In this document: positions 23,402 through 32,344 of the stretch, piece after piece | How the letters are laid out: every line of letters begins with the position of its first letter | How positions within the stretch are numbered: position 1 is the stretch's first letter | Assembly: GCF_003287955.1 (NCBI RefSeq) | Contig: NZ_QMKP01000010.1 | Span: 62,001 to 126,000, forward strand | From: Arthrobacter sp. AQ5-06 | GTDB taxonomy: Bacteria; Actinomycetota; Actinomycetes; Actinomycetales; Micrococcaceae | Reading direction: 5' to 3' | Length of the DNA: 64,000 bases | Notes under the pieces: generated by a model | The model's database searches: none | The model's input: only the letters and a program-made list of their open reading frames with translations | Told to the model about the DNA's origin: nothing | Position numbers and translations under genes: made by a program

Positions 23402-25792
23402 ATGAGCACAGACCATCTCCGTCACCAGACCCAAATCCGGGTGGTTGAACTGGACATTGAGGGCATGACCTGCGCCTCCTGCGTGAACCGCGTGGAAAAG
23501 AAGCTAGGCAAGCTCGACGGCGTCGAAGCCTCCGTTAACCTCCCGCTGGAATCGGCCCACGTCACCGTCCCGGCCGGCATCACGGACCAGCAGATTGTGG
23601 ACGCCGTCAACGCCACGGGCTACAAGGCAACGGTCCGCCTCCCGCGCTATCCGAGCCAAAGTTCCGGCCACGGAACCGACACGCTCGGCCGCCGGGTAGG
23701 AACGGGCGAGCATGCCGCGCATAACGCCGATGGCGCCGCGCCTGGTGACTACCTGCAACACGGCGGGACCGCTGGCACGCCCAGCCACATGTCCCACGGC
23801 CCCGCCGCAGCCCAGCTGAGGCCAAGACTGCTGCTCGCCGCGGCGCTTACCCTCCCCGTCCTTGCGATTTCGATGGTTCCGGCACTGCAGTTTCCCAACT
23901 GGGGCTGGGTAGCCGGGGCCTTGGCACTTCCGGTAGTCAGCTGGGCGGCCTGGCCCTTCCACCGCGCTGCGGCCGTCAATGCGCGCCACCTGGCGTCCAC
24001 CATGGACACGCTGGTGTCGATTGGCGTCGCTGCCGCCTACGCCTTCAGCGTGTGGCAACTCGCCATCGATCCCAGCATGACCGAGCAGCCGGCCATGGCC
24101 GGAATGGAGTCCGCCGGCCTCTACTTCGAAGTGGCCGCCGTGGTCACCACCTTCCTGCTCCTGGGCCGGTTCCTCGAAGCCAACGCGAAGCAAAAGGCCG
24201 GCGACGCCCTCAAGGCGTTGCTGAACCTCGGAGCCAAGGACGCCACCATCCTTCACCACGGCTCCGAACATAAAGTCCCCGCCGATCAGCTCCGCGTGGG
24301 AGACGTCGTGGTGGTCCGCCCCGGCGAAAAAATCGCCACGGACGGAGAGGTGATCGACGGGATTTCAGCTGTGGACGCGTCCCTGCTGACCGGCGAATCC
24401 GTCCCGGTGGAGGTGGAGCCCGGGAGCAAAGTCACCGGCGCCACCATCAACACTTCCGGCCGGCTGCTGGTCCGGGCCACACGCGTGGGCTCCGAAACCA
24501 CGCTGGCACAGATGGCCCGGCTGGTCTCGCAGGCGCAGACCGGCAAAGCCCCCATCGCCCGCCTCGCCGACCGGATCAGCGCCGTCTTTGTCCCCATAGT
24601 TCTTGCCCTCGCCGTGCTCACGTTTGCGCTGTGGCTCGCCTTCAGTGGTCAGGTGATTGAGCCTGCCGAGCTCAGGGCCGCTTTTACCGCCGCAGTCACT
24701 GTCCTGGTCATCGCTTGCCCGTGCGCCCTGGGGCTTGCCACTCCCGTGGGACTGCTCACCGGAACCGGCCGGGGAGCCCAGTTGGGCATCCTGATTAAGG
24801 GCCCGCAGGTCCTCGAAGACACCCGCACGGTGGACACCATCCTGCTCGACAAGACCGGCACCGTCACCACCGGAAAACTCGCCGTGGGCAACACTCTCGC
24901 GTTTGACGGTTACCAGGGCGAGGAAGTGCTGCGGCTCGCCGGCGCCGTCGAAGCAGCATCGGAGCACCCGATCGCACACGCCATCGCGGCCGCGGCTGTT
25001 GCGGCGCAAACAGGGCACGACGACGGCGGGCGGCTCCCCGCCGTCGAACACTTCCGTTCGGCACCAGGCGGCGGAGTGGTGGGAACCGCTGAAGGGCGAG
25101 TGATCCTGGCGGGCCGCACCGGCTGGCTCACGGAGAATAGCGTCCGCCCTTCCGGCACGCAGATGGAGGCGCTGGCCGAGGCGGAAGCCACCGGCGCCAC
25201 GGCCATCTGGGTGGCGGTGGACGGCACCCCTGCCGGAATCATCAGTCTCCGCGACACCGTGAAGCCGGGATCCTCGGAAGCTGTGGCAAAGCTAAAGAAG
25301 CTCGGGTTGCGCCCCATTCTGCTGACCGGGGACAACGCCGCGGTGGCCGCGCAGGTCGCTGCCGCCGTCGGCATTTCCCACGACGATGTTTATGCGGGTG
25401 TTCTGCCTGCCGGGAAGGTCGACGCCGTCCGTCGGCTCCAGGCGGGCGGGGCCATTGTGGCGATGGCCGGCGACGGCGTGAATGACGCCGCCGCGCTGGC
25501 GCAGGCTGACCTGGGCATCGCCATGGGATCCGGTACCGATGTGGCCATCGAGGCGGCGGACCTCACCGTCATGGGCAATGACTTGGGACAGGTGGCACAG
25601 GCCATCGAATTGTCCCGGCGGACGCTGGCCACCATCAAGACCAACCTGTTCTGGGCGTTCTTCTATAACGCCATCGGCATTCCCGTGGCCGCCCTGGGCC
25701 TTTTGAACCCGATGATTGCCGGTGCCGCGATGGCGGCGAGTTCCGTCCTGGTGGTGGCCAACTCGCTCCGACTGCGCAGCTTCGGCAAGTAG
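23402..25792 (+). CDS. copA: Cu(I)-exporting P1B-type ATPase
   Basis: A 796-residue copper efflux ATPase. One HMA domain with GMTCASC (residues 21-27), then a His-rich linker (residues about 90-140, HGTDTLG, EHAAHNADG, QHGG, MSHGP). Membrane part with the transport motif CPCALGLATP (about residue 440); actuator motif TGES; phosphorylation motif DKTGT (about residue 483); SEHPIAHAI and GDGVNDAAAL in the nucleotide/P domains. All catalytic motifs are intact. Expressed with copZ under CsoR. The His-rich linker may add a second metal-binding region. Confidence 0.95.
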   Translation: MSTDHLRHQTQIRVVELDIEGMTCASCVNRVEKKLGKLDGVEASVNLPLESAHVTVPAGITDQQIVDAVNATGYKATVRLPRYPSQSSGHGTDTLGRRVGTGEHAAHNADGAAPGDYLQHGGTAGTPSHMSHGPAAAQLRPRLLLAAALTLPVLAISMVPALQFPNWGWVAGALALPVVSWAAWPFHRAAAVNARHLASTMDTLVSIGVAAAYAFSVWQLAIDPSMTEQPAMAGMESAGLYFEVAAVVTTFLLLGRFLEANAKQKAGDALKALLNLGAKDATILHHGSEHKVPADQLRVGDVVVVRPGEKIATDGEVIDGISAVDASLLTGESVPVEVEPGSKVTGATINTSGRLLVRATRVGSETTLAQMARLVSQAQTGKAPIARLADRISAVFVPIVLALAVLTFALWLAFSGQVIEPAELRAAFTAAVTVLVIACPCALGLATPVGLLTGTGRGAQLGILIKGPQVLEDTRTVDTILLDKTGTVTTGKLAVGNTLAFDGYQGEEVLRLAGAVEAASEHPIAHAIAAAAVAAQTGHDDGGRLPAVEHFRSAPGGGVVGTAEGRVILAGRTGWLTENSVRPSGTQMEALAEAEATGATAIWVAVDGTPAGIISLRDTVKPGSSEAVAKLKKLGLRPILLTGDNAAVAAQVAAAVGISHDDVYAGVLPAGKVDAVRRLQAGGAIVAMAGDGVNDAAALAQADLGIAMGSGTDVAIEAADLTVMGNDLGQVAQAIELSRRTLATIKTNLFWAFFYNAIGIPVAALGLLNPMIAGAAMAASSVLVVANSLRLRSFGK

Positions 25793-25796
25793 GTGC

Positions 25797-26069
25797 TCAG
25801 GCGGTGCCGAAGCGCACCGCCGCGCGGGCCTTCGCCTTGGCGGCCTCTTCTTCCCGGTCTTTGGCGGGAGCGTGGGTGACCAGCGAATCCAGCATGTGCT
25901 GGGTGATGTGGGCGATCTCGTGCACCGCCGCTTCGAAGGCGTCTTCGTTGGCCTTGGACGGCCTGGTGCTGCCGCTGACCTTGCGCACATACTGCAGCGC
26001 GGCGGCATGCACTTCCTCAGAGGTGGCATGCGGTTCGTAATTGTGGAGGGTTCGGATATTCCGGCACAT
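25797..26069 (-). CDS. DUF2277 family protein
   Basis: A 90-residue protein, MCRNIRTLHNYEPHATSEEVHAAALQYVRK..., matching the DUF2277 family in its start (MCRNI..L.NFEPPAT-like) and its VHEIAHITQHMLDSL helix. The function of the family is not established. It converges on copA with only 4 bp between the stops and is not part of the copper operon. The C-terminal helix is lysine/arginine-rich. Confidence 0.85.
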   Translation of the reverse strand: MCRNIRTLHNYEPHATSEEVHAAALQYVRKVSGSTRPSKANEDAFEAAVHEIAHITQHMLDSLVTHAPAKDREEEAAKAKARAAVRFGTA

Positions 26070-26282
26070 ACAGCCATGCTAGGCTCTGGAACGCCTCGGA
26101 TCGACCCCCAGCCCTCTACTGGATGCGGGTCCCGCGCCCATGGGGAGTGGTGCATGGGCAGCGGTGCCCATCGACAGTGTTTTGTGGCCGGGATAGGTTC
26201 TAGGTAATGGATCTTCCGGATGAGCCGGGGGCCGCTGGGGATGCCGATCTGGATCGGATCCAAGACAACGAGGAGAAAACTG

Positions 26283-26546
26283 ATGGCTATTTGGGGCGCA
26301 GATGTAGAACAGCTCAGGACTCTTGGCAGCAAGCTGCAGGCCGGTGCTGGCGAGATCGAGCAGCAGAGGTCCAACCTGTCCCGCGTGCTGGACAGCACCA
26401 ACTGGGAAGGCCCTGACGCCACCCACTTCCGCGGCGAATGGTCAGGCACGCACACCGCGGCTCTGAACCAGGTCATCCAGGCGCTGAAGGATGCCGGCCA
26501 GAAGGCCACCAAGAACGCCAACGAGCAGGACCAGGCTTCACGCTAA
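26283..26546 (+). CDS. WXG100-family protein
   Basis: An 87-residue helical hairpin protein with the turn motif NWEGP (about residues 41-45), so W-x-G is present. The N-terminus MAIWGADVEQLRTLGSKLQAGAGEIEQQRSNL and the second helix ALNQVIQALKDAGQ match the ESAT-6/WXG100 fold. A C-terminal YxxxD/E export signal is not visible. GAGGAG precedes the ATG at 26283. No EccC-type ATPase or other type VII secretion gene is in the window. A strong hairpin follows, so it is monocistronic. Confidence 0.88.
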   Translation: MAIWGADVEQLRTLGSKLQAGAGEIEQQRSNLSRVLDSTNWEGPDATHFRGEWSGTHTAALNQVIQALKDAGQKATKNANEQDQASR

Positions 26547-26562
26547 CCGCAGAAGCTCAAAC

Positions 26563-26600
26563 GCGGGGGCCCGGACACAGCACAGTGTCCGGGCCCCCGC
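26563..26600 (+). terminator. Strong hairpin after the WXG100 gene
   Basis: 16-bp perfect arms (GCGGGGGCCCGGACAC and complement) with a 6-base loop, 16 bp after the stop. No strong U-tract, but the stem is very stable, and it may serve the convergent EamA gene too. Confidence 0.85.
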
Positions 26601-26662
26601 GGCATTTAACGGCTGTGCCACCGGGCTGTGGCACCTGTCCTTCAGGGCAAGGCACCCTGCAC

Positions 26663-27667
26663 TCAGGGCACAGGTTCGACGTCGTTCGCGTGGTCCAGCG
26701 GGGCGGGCGTCCCGCCAGCAGCCGCCGGGGTGCCGGAGCGCAGCTCGTCCAGCCGGACCAGAACGACCCCGCCGACAATGAGGACGCCGCCCAGGAGTTG
26801 GATGGCGCCGGGCAGCTCACCCAGAAGCAGCCATGCCCAGATCACGGCGAACAGCACCTCGGTCAGCGAGACGAAGGACGCAACTTTGGAGCCGAGGGCG
26901 CGGGCAGCGACAATGCCGGAAACGTACGCCAGGACTGTTGCCAGAATGACCAGGCCACCCAAGGAGACCCACCAGGGCGTGATCCAGGATCCAAGCCTGG
27001 TATCCGCGGTGCTGAAGGCCATGGGAAGCAGTCCCGTGGCGGCCGCCAGCCACATGACGGCTGCCCCCACCAGCAGCCCGACGGACGCAAGGACGATGGG
27101 CGGCAGGGAATCATTCTCCTTGGCCGTGATGAAGAAGTAGATGGCAAGGCATACGGCAGCGGCCATCCCCCACAGGACCCCGACAATGTCGATCTTGACC
27201 GTTCCCGTGAGGTCCAGCACGAGGACCAGGCCGCCGAGGGACAGCACTGTTCCGCCGAAGGTCAACGCCCGTGGCCGCTTCCTGCTGGCTCCCCATAGCC
27301 AAAGCACGATGAGGACGGGAGCCAGGTATTCAAGCAACAGCGCTACGCCCACGGAAAGGCGGGCTACGGCGTTGAAGTAGAACAGCTGGCACGCGGCCAC
27401 ACCGATCAGGCCAAAAAGGCCGATGGTGACCCAGTTGTCGCGCAGCTGGTACCACCGTCCGCGCAAAGCCAGAATCGCAGGAATGGCGAGAATCAGCGCA
27501 GCACCGGTCAGGCGGGCCGTCACGGCAGCGCCCGGGGACCAGCCGGTTTCCAGGAGCGCCTTGGCGAATGAGCCGGAGAGCCCGAAGACAGCAGAAGAGA
27601 ACAACGCGATTCCAAGACCGGAGCCAAGGAATCCGCCCGCGGCTACGGGGTTAGGGGCGGCAGTCAC
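26663..27667 (-). CDS. EamA/DMT-superfamily exporter
   Basis: A 334-residue protein with ten hydrophobic helices arranged as two EamA repeats (first from FSSAVFGLSGSFAKALLETGWSP, second from WGMAAAVCLAIYFFITAKE). It belongs to the drug/metabolite transporter superfamily; the substrate is unknown. The GTG at 27667 begins the protein. It is divergent from the CGNR regulator with a 71-bp gap, a common pairing that suggests the regulator controls it. Confidence 0.88.
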   Translation of the reverse strand: MTAAPNPVAAGGFLGSGLGIALFSSAVFGLSGSFAKALLETGWSPGAAVTARLTGAALILAIPAILALRGRWYQLRDNWVTIGLFGLIGVAACQLFYFNAVARLSVGVALLLEYLAPVLIVLWLWGASRKRPRALTFGGTVLSLGGLVLVLDLTGTVKIDIVGVLWGMAAAVCLAIYFFITAKENDSLPPIVLASVGLLVGAAVMWLAAATGLLPMAFSTADTRLGSWITPWWVSLGGLVILATVLAYVSGIVAARALGSKVASFVSLTEVLFAVIWAWLLLGELPGAIQLLGGVLIVGGVVLVRLDELRSGTPAAAGGTPAPLDHANDVEPVP

Positions 27668-27738
27668 CGACGCCTCCTGTCAGGAGTAAAGTAGGGTAAT
27701 GGTCCTGACCCTACGCCCAGCCCCAGTAAGGAGTCAAG

Positions 27739-28284
27739 ATGGTCTTTGCCCCTGACACCGAAATAGCTCTGCGCACCGTGGTCAACCTGATCAACACCGC
27801 CGCCAACGGCCATGAATCACTCGCCACGGTGGCGGACCTGGATCACTTCCTTCAGTCCGAAGGGTTCAGTGGATCCCGCGCCGGCGACGCAGCGGAAGTG
27901 GCAAGTGTCCACGAACTGCGCAGCCGGCTTGCCGCCCTGTGGACTGCAGACGAAGACTCTGCCGTGGCGGGCGTCAACAGCCTGTTGCGCGAGGCGAACG
28001 CACTCCCCCAGCTGATGAAACACGATGAGTGGGACTGGCATCTGCACGCCACTGCCAGGGACGCGCCGCTGGCAGAGCGCATGGGCACTGAAGCTGCCAT
28101 GGCCCTGGTGGACGTCATCCGGAGCAAGGAGATGGACCGCCTGCTGGTGTGCGAGGCCGAGGACTGCGATGCCATGGTTTTGGACCTCAGCCGCAACCGG
28201 TCCAAACGGTATTGCGACACCGGGAACTGCGCCAACCGCGCGCACGTGGCAGCGTACCGCGCGCGGCAGGCTACGGTTCGCTGA
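27739..28284 (+). CDS. ABATE/CGNR zinc-finger regulator
   Basis: A 181-residue protein with an N-terminal ABATE domain and a C-terminal CGNR zinc-finger-like region: LLVCEAEDCDAMVLDLSRNRSKRYCDTGNCANRAHVAAYRAR (about residues 135-176), with cysteines in CEAEDC and CDTGNC. CGNR proteins are regarded as putative transcription factors. AAGGAG lies upstream of the ATG. It is divergent from the EamA exporter, which it probably regulates. Confidence 0.88.
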   Translation: MVFAPDTEIALRTVVNLINTAANGHESLATVADLDHFLQSEGFSGSRAGDAAEVASVHELRSRLAALWTADEDSAVAGVNSLLREANALPQLMKHDEWDWHLHATARDAPLAERMGTEAAMALVDVIRSKEMDRLLVCEAEDCDAMVLDLSRNRSKRYCDTGNCANRAHVAAYRARQATVR

Positions 28285-28320
28285 GCCAGGGCCGGGCCCG
28301 GCGCGCGAGGAGCAGGCGGG

Positions 28321-28692
28321 CTAGGAGTCGCTGGTGCCGGGACTGTCAGCGTCCGGAGACTCAGGGGCGCCGCTGGCCTGGCTTGGGCCGTGTCCCCCGA
28401 ATCCATGCGACGGCTTCCGCGCTGAACTCAGGTTGACGCCGGATCCCTTGCCCAGGTGTTCGGCGTTCTCCTTGTGGCTCATGGCCAGCATGGCGGCGAT
28501 CACCAGCGTGACGATGAACGCGATGCCGGCGCCCGTGAAGGCGAGGTCGAACCGCGGGGTCTTCGCGCTGCCGCCGGAGGCGAAGATCAGCACCGCGACG
28601 AAGGCGAGGACGGCCCAGAACGCAGAGAACATCAGCGGCCCCTTCACCGAGGTCCGCAGATTGCGCGGTTTTCCTGGTTTCTGGTCTGCCAA
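28321..28692 (-). CDS. Hypothetical membrane protein, two helices
   Basis: A 123-residue protein with helices at about residues 20-40 (FSAFWAVLAFVAVLIFAS) and 52-72 (FTGAGIAFIVTLVIAAMLAM), a basic N-terminus and a Ser/Gly/Pro-rich C-terminal tail of about 50 residues. No family recognised. It lies 37 bp downstream of the convergent CGNR gene, and its promoter would be in the 110 bp before the next membrane gene on the same strand. Confidence 0.7.
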   Translation of the reverse strand: MADQKPGKPRNLRTSVKGPLMFSAFWAVLAFVAVLIFASGGSAKTPRFDLAFTGAGIAFIVTLVIAAMLAMSHKENAEHLGKGSGVNLSSARKPSHGFGGHGPSQASGAPESPDADSPGTSDS

Positions 28693-28801
28693 GATAGTTC
28701 CTCTCCTACAGCCATGCCGGACGGGCGTGCTGGTTTCGAATGTGTACGGGGGGTCGTTCCGGGCGTGTTTTCTACGCCGGGTAGAACCTTTTGCTTCTAG
28801 T

Positions 28802-29392
28802 TTACGGCTTCGCGGAGGCGGGCCGGGAATCGTGCCTTAGCGTCAGCCCGGACAGGACCCACAGCACACCGGAGATGATGGCCCCGCCGCCGGCGACGCC
28901 AAGCAGGGCATGGGCTCCGAGGCTAATGAAAAAGGGCAGGAAGGCCGCAGTACCAAGGCCGATGACGCCCGAGGCCAGCCAGTCGCGGGCCAGCATATGC
29001 CGGCCGCGATACCGGATTCCGCAGTACAGCTCAGCCGCCCCGGCCAGGCCAAGTCCCAGCGCCGCGACGACGCCGAAGACGCGGTCCCCGTGAAGCAGTA
29101 CCAAGGCAACACCTGCGCCTGCCAGGGCGGCCCCTGCGGCGGAGAGGATTTTGCCGGGCATGCGGTCACGCGGGTAGCCGGTCTTCGGGATGGCCCAGAG
29201 CACCAGCAGGCCCGTGACCAGCAGATACAGCCCGCCGGACCAGCCCATGACCTGGAGCGATGGTCCAGCCCAGAAAATGGTCACGGCACCGAACACCAGT
29301 GCGGCCATGGCCCGGAGCAGTACCGGCTTCCACAGGTCTGCCTGCTGGGCGGTGCCTGCGGGAGCATCTGCGGGTGTCAATGGTTGGTTCAC
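28802..29392 (-). CDS. Six-helix membrane protein, DUF308/HdeD-like layout
   Basis: A 196-residue protein with six hydrophobic segments and short loops, starting after a hydrophilic N-terminus of about 25 residues (LLRAMAALVFGAVTIFWAGPSLQVMGW). The pattern of three helix pairs resembles DUF308/HdeD-type proteins, but I cannot assign it by motif. It precedes the two-helix protein on the same strand and follows the MATE gene by 25 bp, so these may form a loose operon. Confidence 0.7.
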   Translation of the reverse strand: MNQPLTPADAPAGTAQQADLWKPVLLRAMAALVFGAVTIFWAGPSLQVMGWSGGLYLLVTGLLVLWAIPKTGYPRDRMPGKILSAAGAALAGAGVALVLLHGDRVFGVVAALGLGLAGAAELYCGIRYRGRHMLARDWLASGVIGLGTAAFLPFFISLGAHALLGVAGGGAIISGVLWVLSGLTLRHDSRPASAKP

Positions 29393-29417
29393 CGGTCCAG
29401 TTTAGTGGCCGCCAGCC

Positions 29418-30770
29418 CTATGGCGAACCCAGCACCATCCAGCGGTCCGACCGGGCGCGCAGGCCCAGCGTCACAGCCCGGGCGGCCATATAGCCCAGCG
29501 CAAAGGCGGCCCACAGCCAAACTAGGCCTGCAGCTGCGGACATGCCGGAGACGGCAACGGCCACGAGCATGGGGACGTAGGCGGCGAGGTTGACCACGCC
29601 CGCCAGCGCCAGGTACTTGGCGTCGCCGGCGCCGATCAGCACCCCATCCAGGACAAAAACATAACCGGCAACGGGCTGACCGGCGGCCAGGATCCACAGA
29701 GCGTATATCAGCACGGACTGGACGCCGGCGTCGGAAGTGAACAGCGCCCCCGCCCAAGGCGCAGCGACGGCCAGCAGGGCTCCCGTAACCACGCCGAATC
29801 CGACACCCCAGCGGATCATTGTCCGGGTCAGGTGCCGCGCCCTGACGGGGTTGGATGCGCCCAGTTCCTTGCCGATCAGAGCCTGGGCGGCGATGGCAAG
29901 GGCATCGAGGGCAAAAGCGAGGAACGAGAAGATGGTCATGGCCAGCTGGTGCGCCGCCAGGTTGACGGCACCTTGCCCCGTGACCACAAAAACCGTGGCC
30001 AGGATGGCAATACGCAGGCTCAGCGTGCGGAGCATGAGCCACGAACCGATCCGGGTCATCGCGCGGATACCGCTCCAGTCGGGCCACAGGCTGATGCCGT
30101 GCCGGGCAGCATTTCGATGGACAGTCACCAGATAGACGGCCGCCATGGCCCATTGCGCCACGCTGGTGCCTGCCGCCGAGCCTGCAACGGACCAGTCCAG
30201 CCCGTAGACCAGCCACAGGTTGAGGACAATATTCAGGGCAAAGCCTGCGGTGGCCACGAGCAGCGGTGTCCTGGTGTCCTGCAATCCGCGGAGGACGCCC
30301 GTGCCCGCAAATATGAGCAGCATTGCCACCAGACCGGGCATGGACCAGCGCAGATAGTCAACAGCGAATGAACGCACGGCACCCTCAGCGCCCATCAGGG
30401 ACACCAGCGGTTCAGCGGCCCAGAATCCGGCCACCGCCAGCACTATGCCCAACAGGAGTGCCAGCCAGACCCCGTCGCGCCCTGCGGCGAGTGCCTTGCC
30501 CAACTGGCCGTGTCCCATCGCGCGGGCCACCGCCGGGGTGGTGGAGTAGGCGAGGAAGATCATCAGGCCGACGGCGGTGTGCAGCACGGCGGAGGCGAGC
30601 CCCACGCCGGCCAGCTGGGCCACGCCAAGATGGCCCACGATGGCCGAATCCGCGAGCAGGAACAGCGGTTCGGCGATCAGAGCGCCGAACGCCGGCACGG
30701 CGAGCCGCAGGATTTCCCGGGCATGGCCGGCGGGACGCTGCACGGCAGCCGGGGCGGATTGGTTGGGCAC
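29418..30770 (-). CDS. MATE-family efflux transporter, DinF-like
   Basis: A 450-residue twelve-helix transporter of the MATE family. The start REILRLAVPAFGALIAEPLFLLADSAIVGHLG is characteristic of DinF-like members, followed by LAGVGLASAVLH and, in the second half, the pseudo-symmetric AHQLAMTIFSFLAFALDALAIAAQALIGKELGA. Substrates are probably cationic drugs or metabolites exported with Na+ or H+, which sequence alone cannot settle. First gene of a possible three-gene membrane-protein unit. Confidence 0.88.
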   Translation of the reverse strand: MPNQSAPAAVQRPAGHAREILRLAVPAFGALIAEPLFLLADSAIVGHLGVAQLAGVGLASAVLHTAVGLMIFLAYSTTPAVARAMGHGQLGKALAAGRDGVWLALLLGIVLAVAGFWAAEPLVSLMGAEGAVRSFAVDYLRWSMPGLVAMLLIFAGTGVLRGLQDTRTPLLVATAGFALNIVLNLWLVYGLDWSVAGSAAGTSVAQWAMAAVYLVTVHRNAARHGISLWPDWSGIRAMTRIGSWLMLRTLSLRIAILATVFVVTGQGAVNLAAHQLAMTIFSFLAFALDALAIAAQALIGKELGASNPVRARHLTRTMIRWGVGFGVVTGALLAVAAPWAGALFTSDAGVQSVLIYALWILAAGQPVAGYVFVLDGVLIGAGDAKYLALAGVVNLAAYVPMLVAVAVSGMSAAAGLVWLWAAFALGYMAARAVTLGLRARSDRWMVLGSP

Positions 30771-30858
30771 AGTTTCAGCCTAACGGCCGGCACCGACCAC
30801 CTGGCGGCTCTGCTTCCGTAACACCGGAAGTCATGACAAAGGTCACAATGACGTGCGG

Positions 30859-30878
30859 TTAGTTGACACTTCAACTAA
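30859..30878. promoter_or_regulatory. Perfect MarR-type palindrome upstream of doxX
   Basis: Arms TTAGTTGA and TCAACTAA around CACT, 20 bp before the doxX start. It includes a TTGACA that could be the -35 element. The TTGA-N4-TCAA core is typical for MarR-family repressors of redox- or phenol-sensing type. No MarR gene is adjacent. Confidence 0.75.
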
Positions 30879-30898
30879 TGATCGAGGAGACTCGATTT

Positions 30899-31333
30899 AT
30901 GAATCAGTCACGCCTTACCACCACCGCCATCACCGTCCTGCGCGTCATCCTTGGCTTCCTCTTCGCCGCCCACGGCTGGCAGAAGTTCAACGAATGGACC
31001 ATCGCCGGCACCCAGGCCGCGTTCGCCCAGATGGGTGTGCCCGCAGCCAACGTGTCAGCACCCCTCATTGCAGGCCTCGAACTTGCCGGCGGCATTGCCC
31101 TCATCCTGGGCGCGCTCAGCCGCGTGGTGGCTGCCCTGCTGGCCGTAAACATGATCGGCGCCCTCTTCCTGGTGCACGCCTCGGCAGGAGTCTTCGCTGA
31201 CAAGGGCGGGTACGAGCTGGTGCTGCTCCTGGGCACTGCCGCCCTGGCACTCGCACTCACCGGAGCCGGCCGCGTGTCAGTGGACCGCGTCCTGTTCGGC
31301 CGCAAGGGCTCCAAACTGGCAGTCCTCGCGTAA
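30899..31333 (+). CDS. DoxX-family membrane protein
   Basis: A 144-residue four-helix protein of the DoxX/DoxD family. It has the family features LRVILGFLFAAHGWQKF near the N-terminus and LIAGLELAGGIALILGALSRVVAALLAVNMIGALF in the middle. Bacterial DoxX proteins are linked to thiol/oxidative stress membrane complexes, but this one's role is open. GAGGAG precedes the ATG at 30899. The palindrome just upstream suggests MarR-type repression. A strong terminator follows, so it is monocistronic. Confidence 0.88.
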   Translation: MNQSRLTTTAITVLRVILGFLFAAHGWQKFNEWTIAGTQAAFAQMGVPAANVSAPLIAGLELAGGIALILGALSRVVAALLAVNMIGALFLVHASAGVFADKGGYELVLLLGTAALALALTGAGRVSVDRVLFGRKGSKLAVLA

Positions 31334-31356
31334 GGCGGACTCTCACAAAGGAACGC

Positions 31357-31406
31357 AAAGCCCGACGGTGGACAGGCACCCAGGTGCCGGTCCGCCGTCG
31401 GGCTTT
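31357..31406. terminator. Bidirectional intrinsic terminator
   Basis: Arms AAAGCCCGACGGTGGAC and GTCCGCCGTCGGGCTTT with an inner GGCACC/GGTGCC stem. A-tract and T-tract on opposite ends let it serve both doxX and the convergent aztD remnant. Confidence 0.9.
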
Positions 31407-31428
31407 AACGTCCTTAGCTGGCAGAACG

Positions 31429-32279
31429 TCAGCCGATAACTCCGGTCAGTTCGTTGGCGGCGCGTTCCAGGACGGCGCTCTTGACCACCTTCCCGCGTTC
31501 AGGTCGACGGCGTGGATGGTGGAGGTGGCCGGCAGCTCACTGCGTCCCTGCCCGCCGTCTCCGTCCGGCGCGCTCAGCAGCGCCAGGCCGTTGCGGCCTT
31601 CCTCGTTGCCAAGCGTGACCAGCAGCTTGCCATCCTCCATCTGCACAGCCACGCCATGATGGGCTGTCGGCGCGGTGTAGGTGCTGGTCGCGGGCAGGCC
31701 GGTCTTGAGTGCGTCCGTCAGCGCGGCCGGATCAAATATTTCCACCTTGCCCGACCCGTCATGGAAGAGAACCGTCTGCCCGCCGTGGTTGACCACATGG
31801 CCGGCCTTGTTGGCGCGGAACGCCCGGTCCATCAGCCGCGGTGCGGCGACATAGAAGTGTCCATGGTCGCCATGCGCCTCAGTCCACACGCCGGCGTCAA
31901 AGACGCGGAAGGAATCTCCGGTGGACACCAGGACGTGCCGGCCGTCGCCTGCCGGACTGAGACGGTTGAATCCCTCCAAGGGCGCTTCCCCCACTGTCCG
32001 CAGTGTTTTGGCGTCAAGAACCGTAATACCTGCATCGTGGGTCAGGATCAGCCGCGGGGCTGGCGCTTGGGACTCTTTTGCCTCGCGGCCTTCGGCGGTG
32101 GTACTGCCGGCCGAATTGGTGTTTGTCGTTGGTAAGGGTCCAGCGTCCGTGCCGGGCGCTCCCCCGCACGCCGAGAGGAGAAGTGCGGAAGCCGCGAGCA
32201 CCGCCGGGAACGTCCGGGGGTGTCGTCGGGGGAAGGGGAACTTGGGTTGAGATTTGAGCATGTTGCTAATGATACTCAT
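31429..32279 (-). pseudogene. aztD: Decayed AztD-like zinc-chaperone lipoprotein (internal deletion plus frameshift)
   Basis: The first 235 or so residues are a clear AztD-type periplasmic zinc metallochaperone: lipobox ALLLSACGG, then GITVLDAKTLRTVGEAPLEGFNRLSPAGDGRHVLVSTGD, the metal-region HGDHGHFYVAAPRLMD, and HHGVAVQMEDGKLLVTLGNEE. Family members run to about 400 residues. Here RSEL is joined near 31535 directly to the C-terminal PATSTIHAVDLNAG, so about 120 codons, including the cysteine-bearing propeller blades, seem lost. Near 31495 a 1-base loss shifts the frame; restoring it gives KVVKSAVLERAANELTGVIG ending at 31429. The reading as it stands stops at 31446 after 277 residues. No aztABC genes are adjacent. 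Confidence 0.7.
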
Positions 32280-32280
32280 T
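32268..32280. promoter_or_regulatory. Zur-like site overlapping the aztD start
   Basis: AATGA-TAC-TCATT is a perfect 5-bp palindrome in the style of actinobacterial Zur boxes. It overlaps the ATG at 32279; an in-frame ATG at 32261 may be the true start, which would place the site just upstream. Confidence 0.55.
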
Positions 32281-32344
32281 CTAATTTATGCCCTTGCGTC
32301 AGTCCCGTCCCTCCGGTAACACGACATCTCAGTAAGATCGCAGC

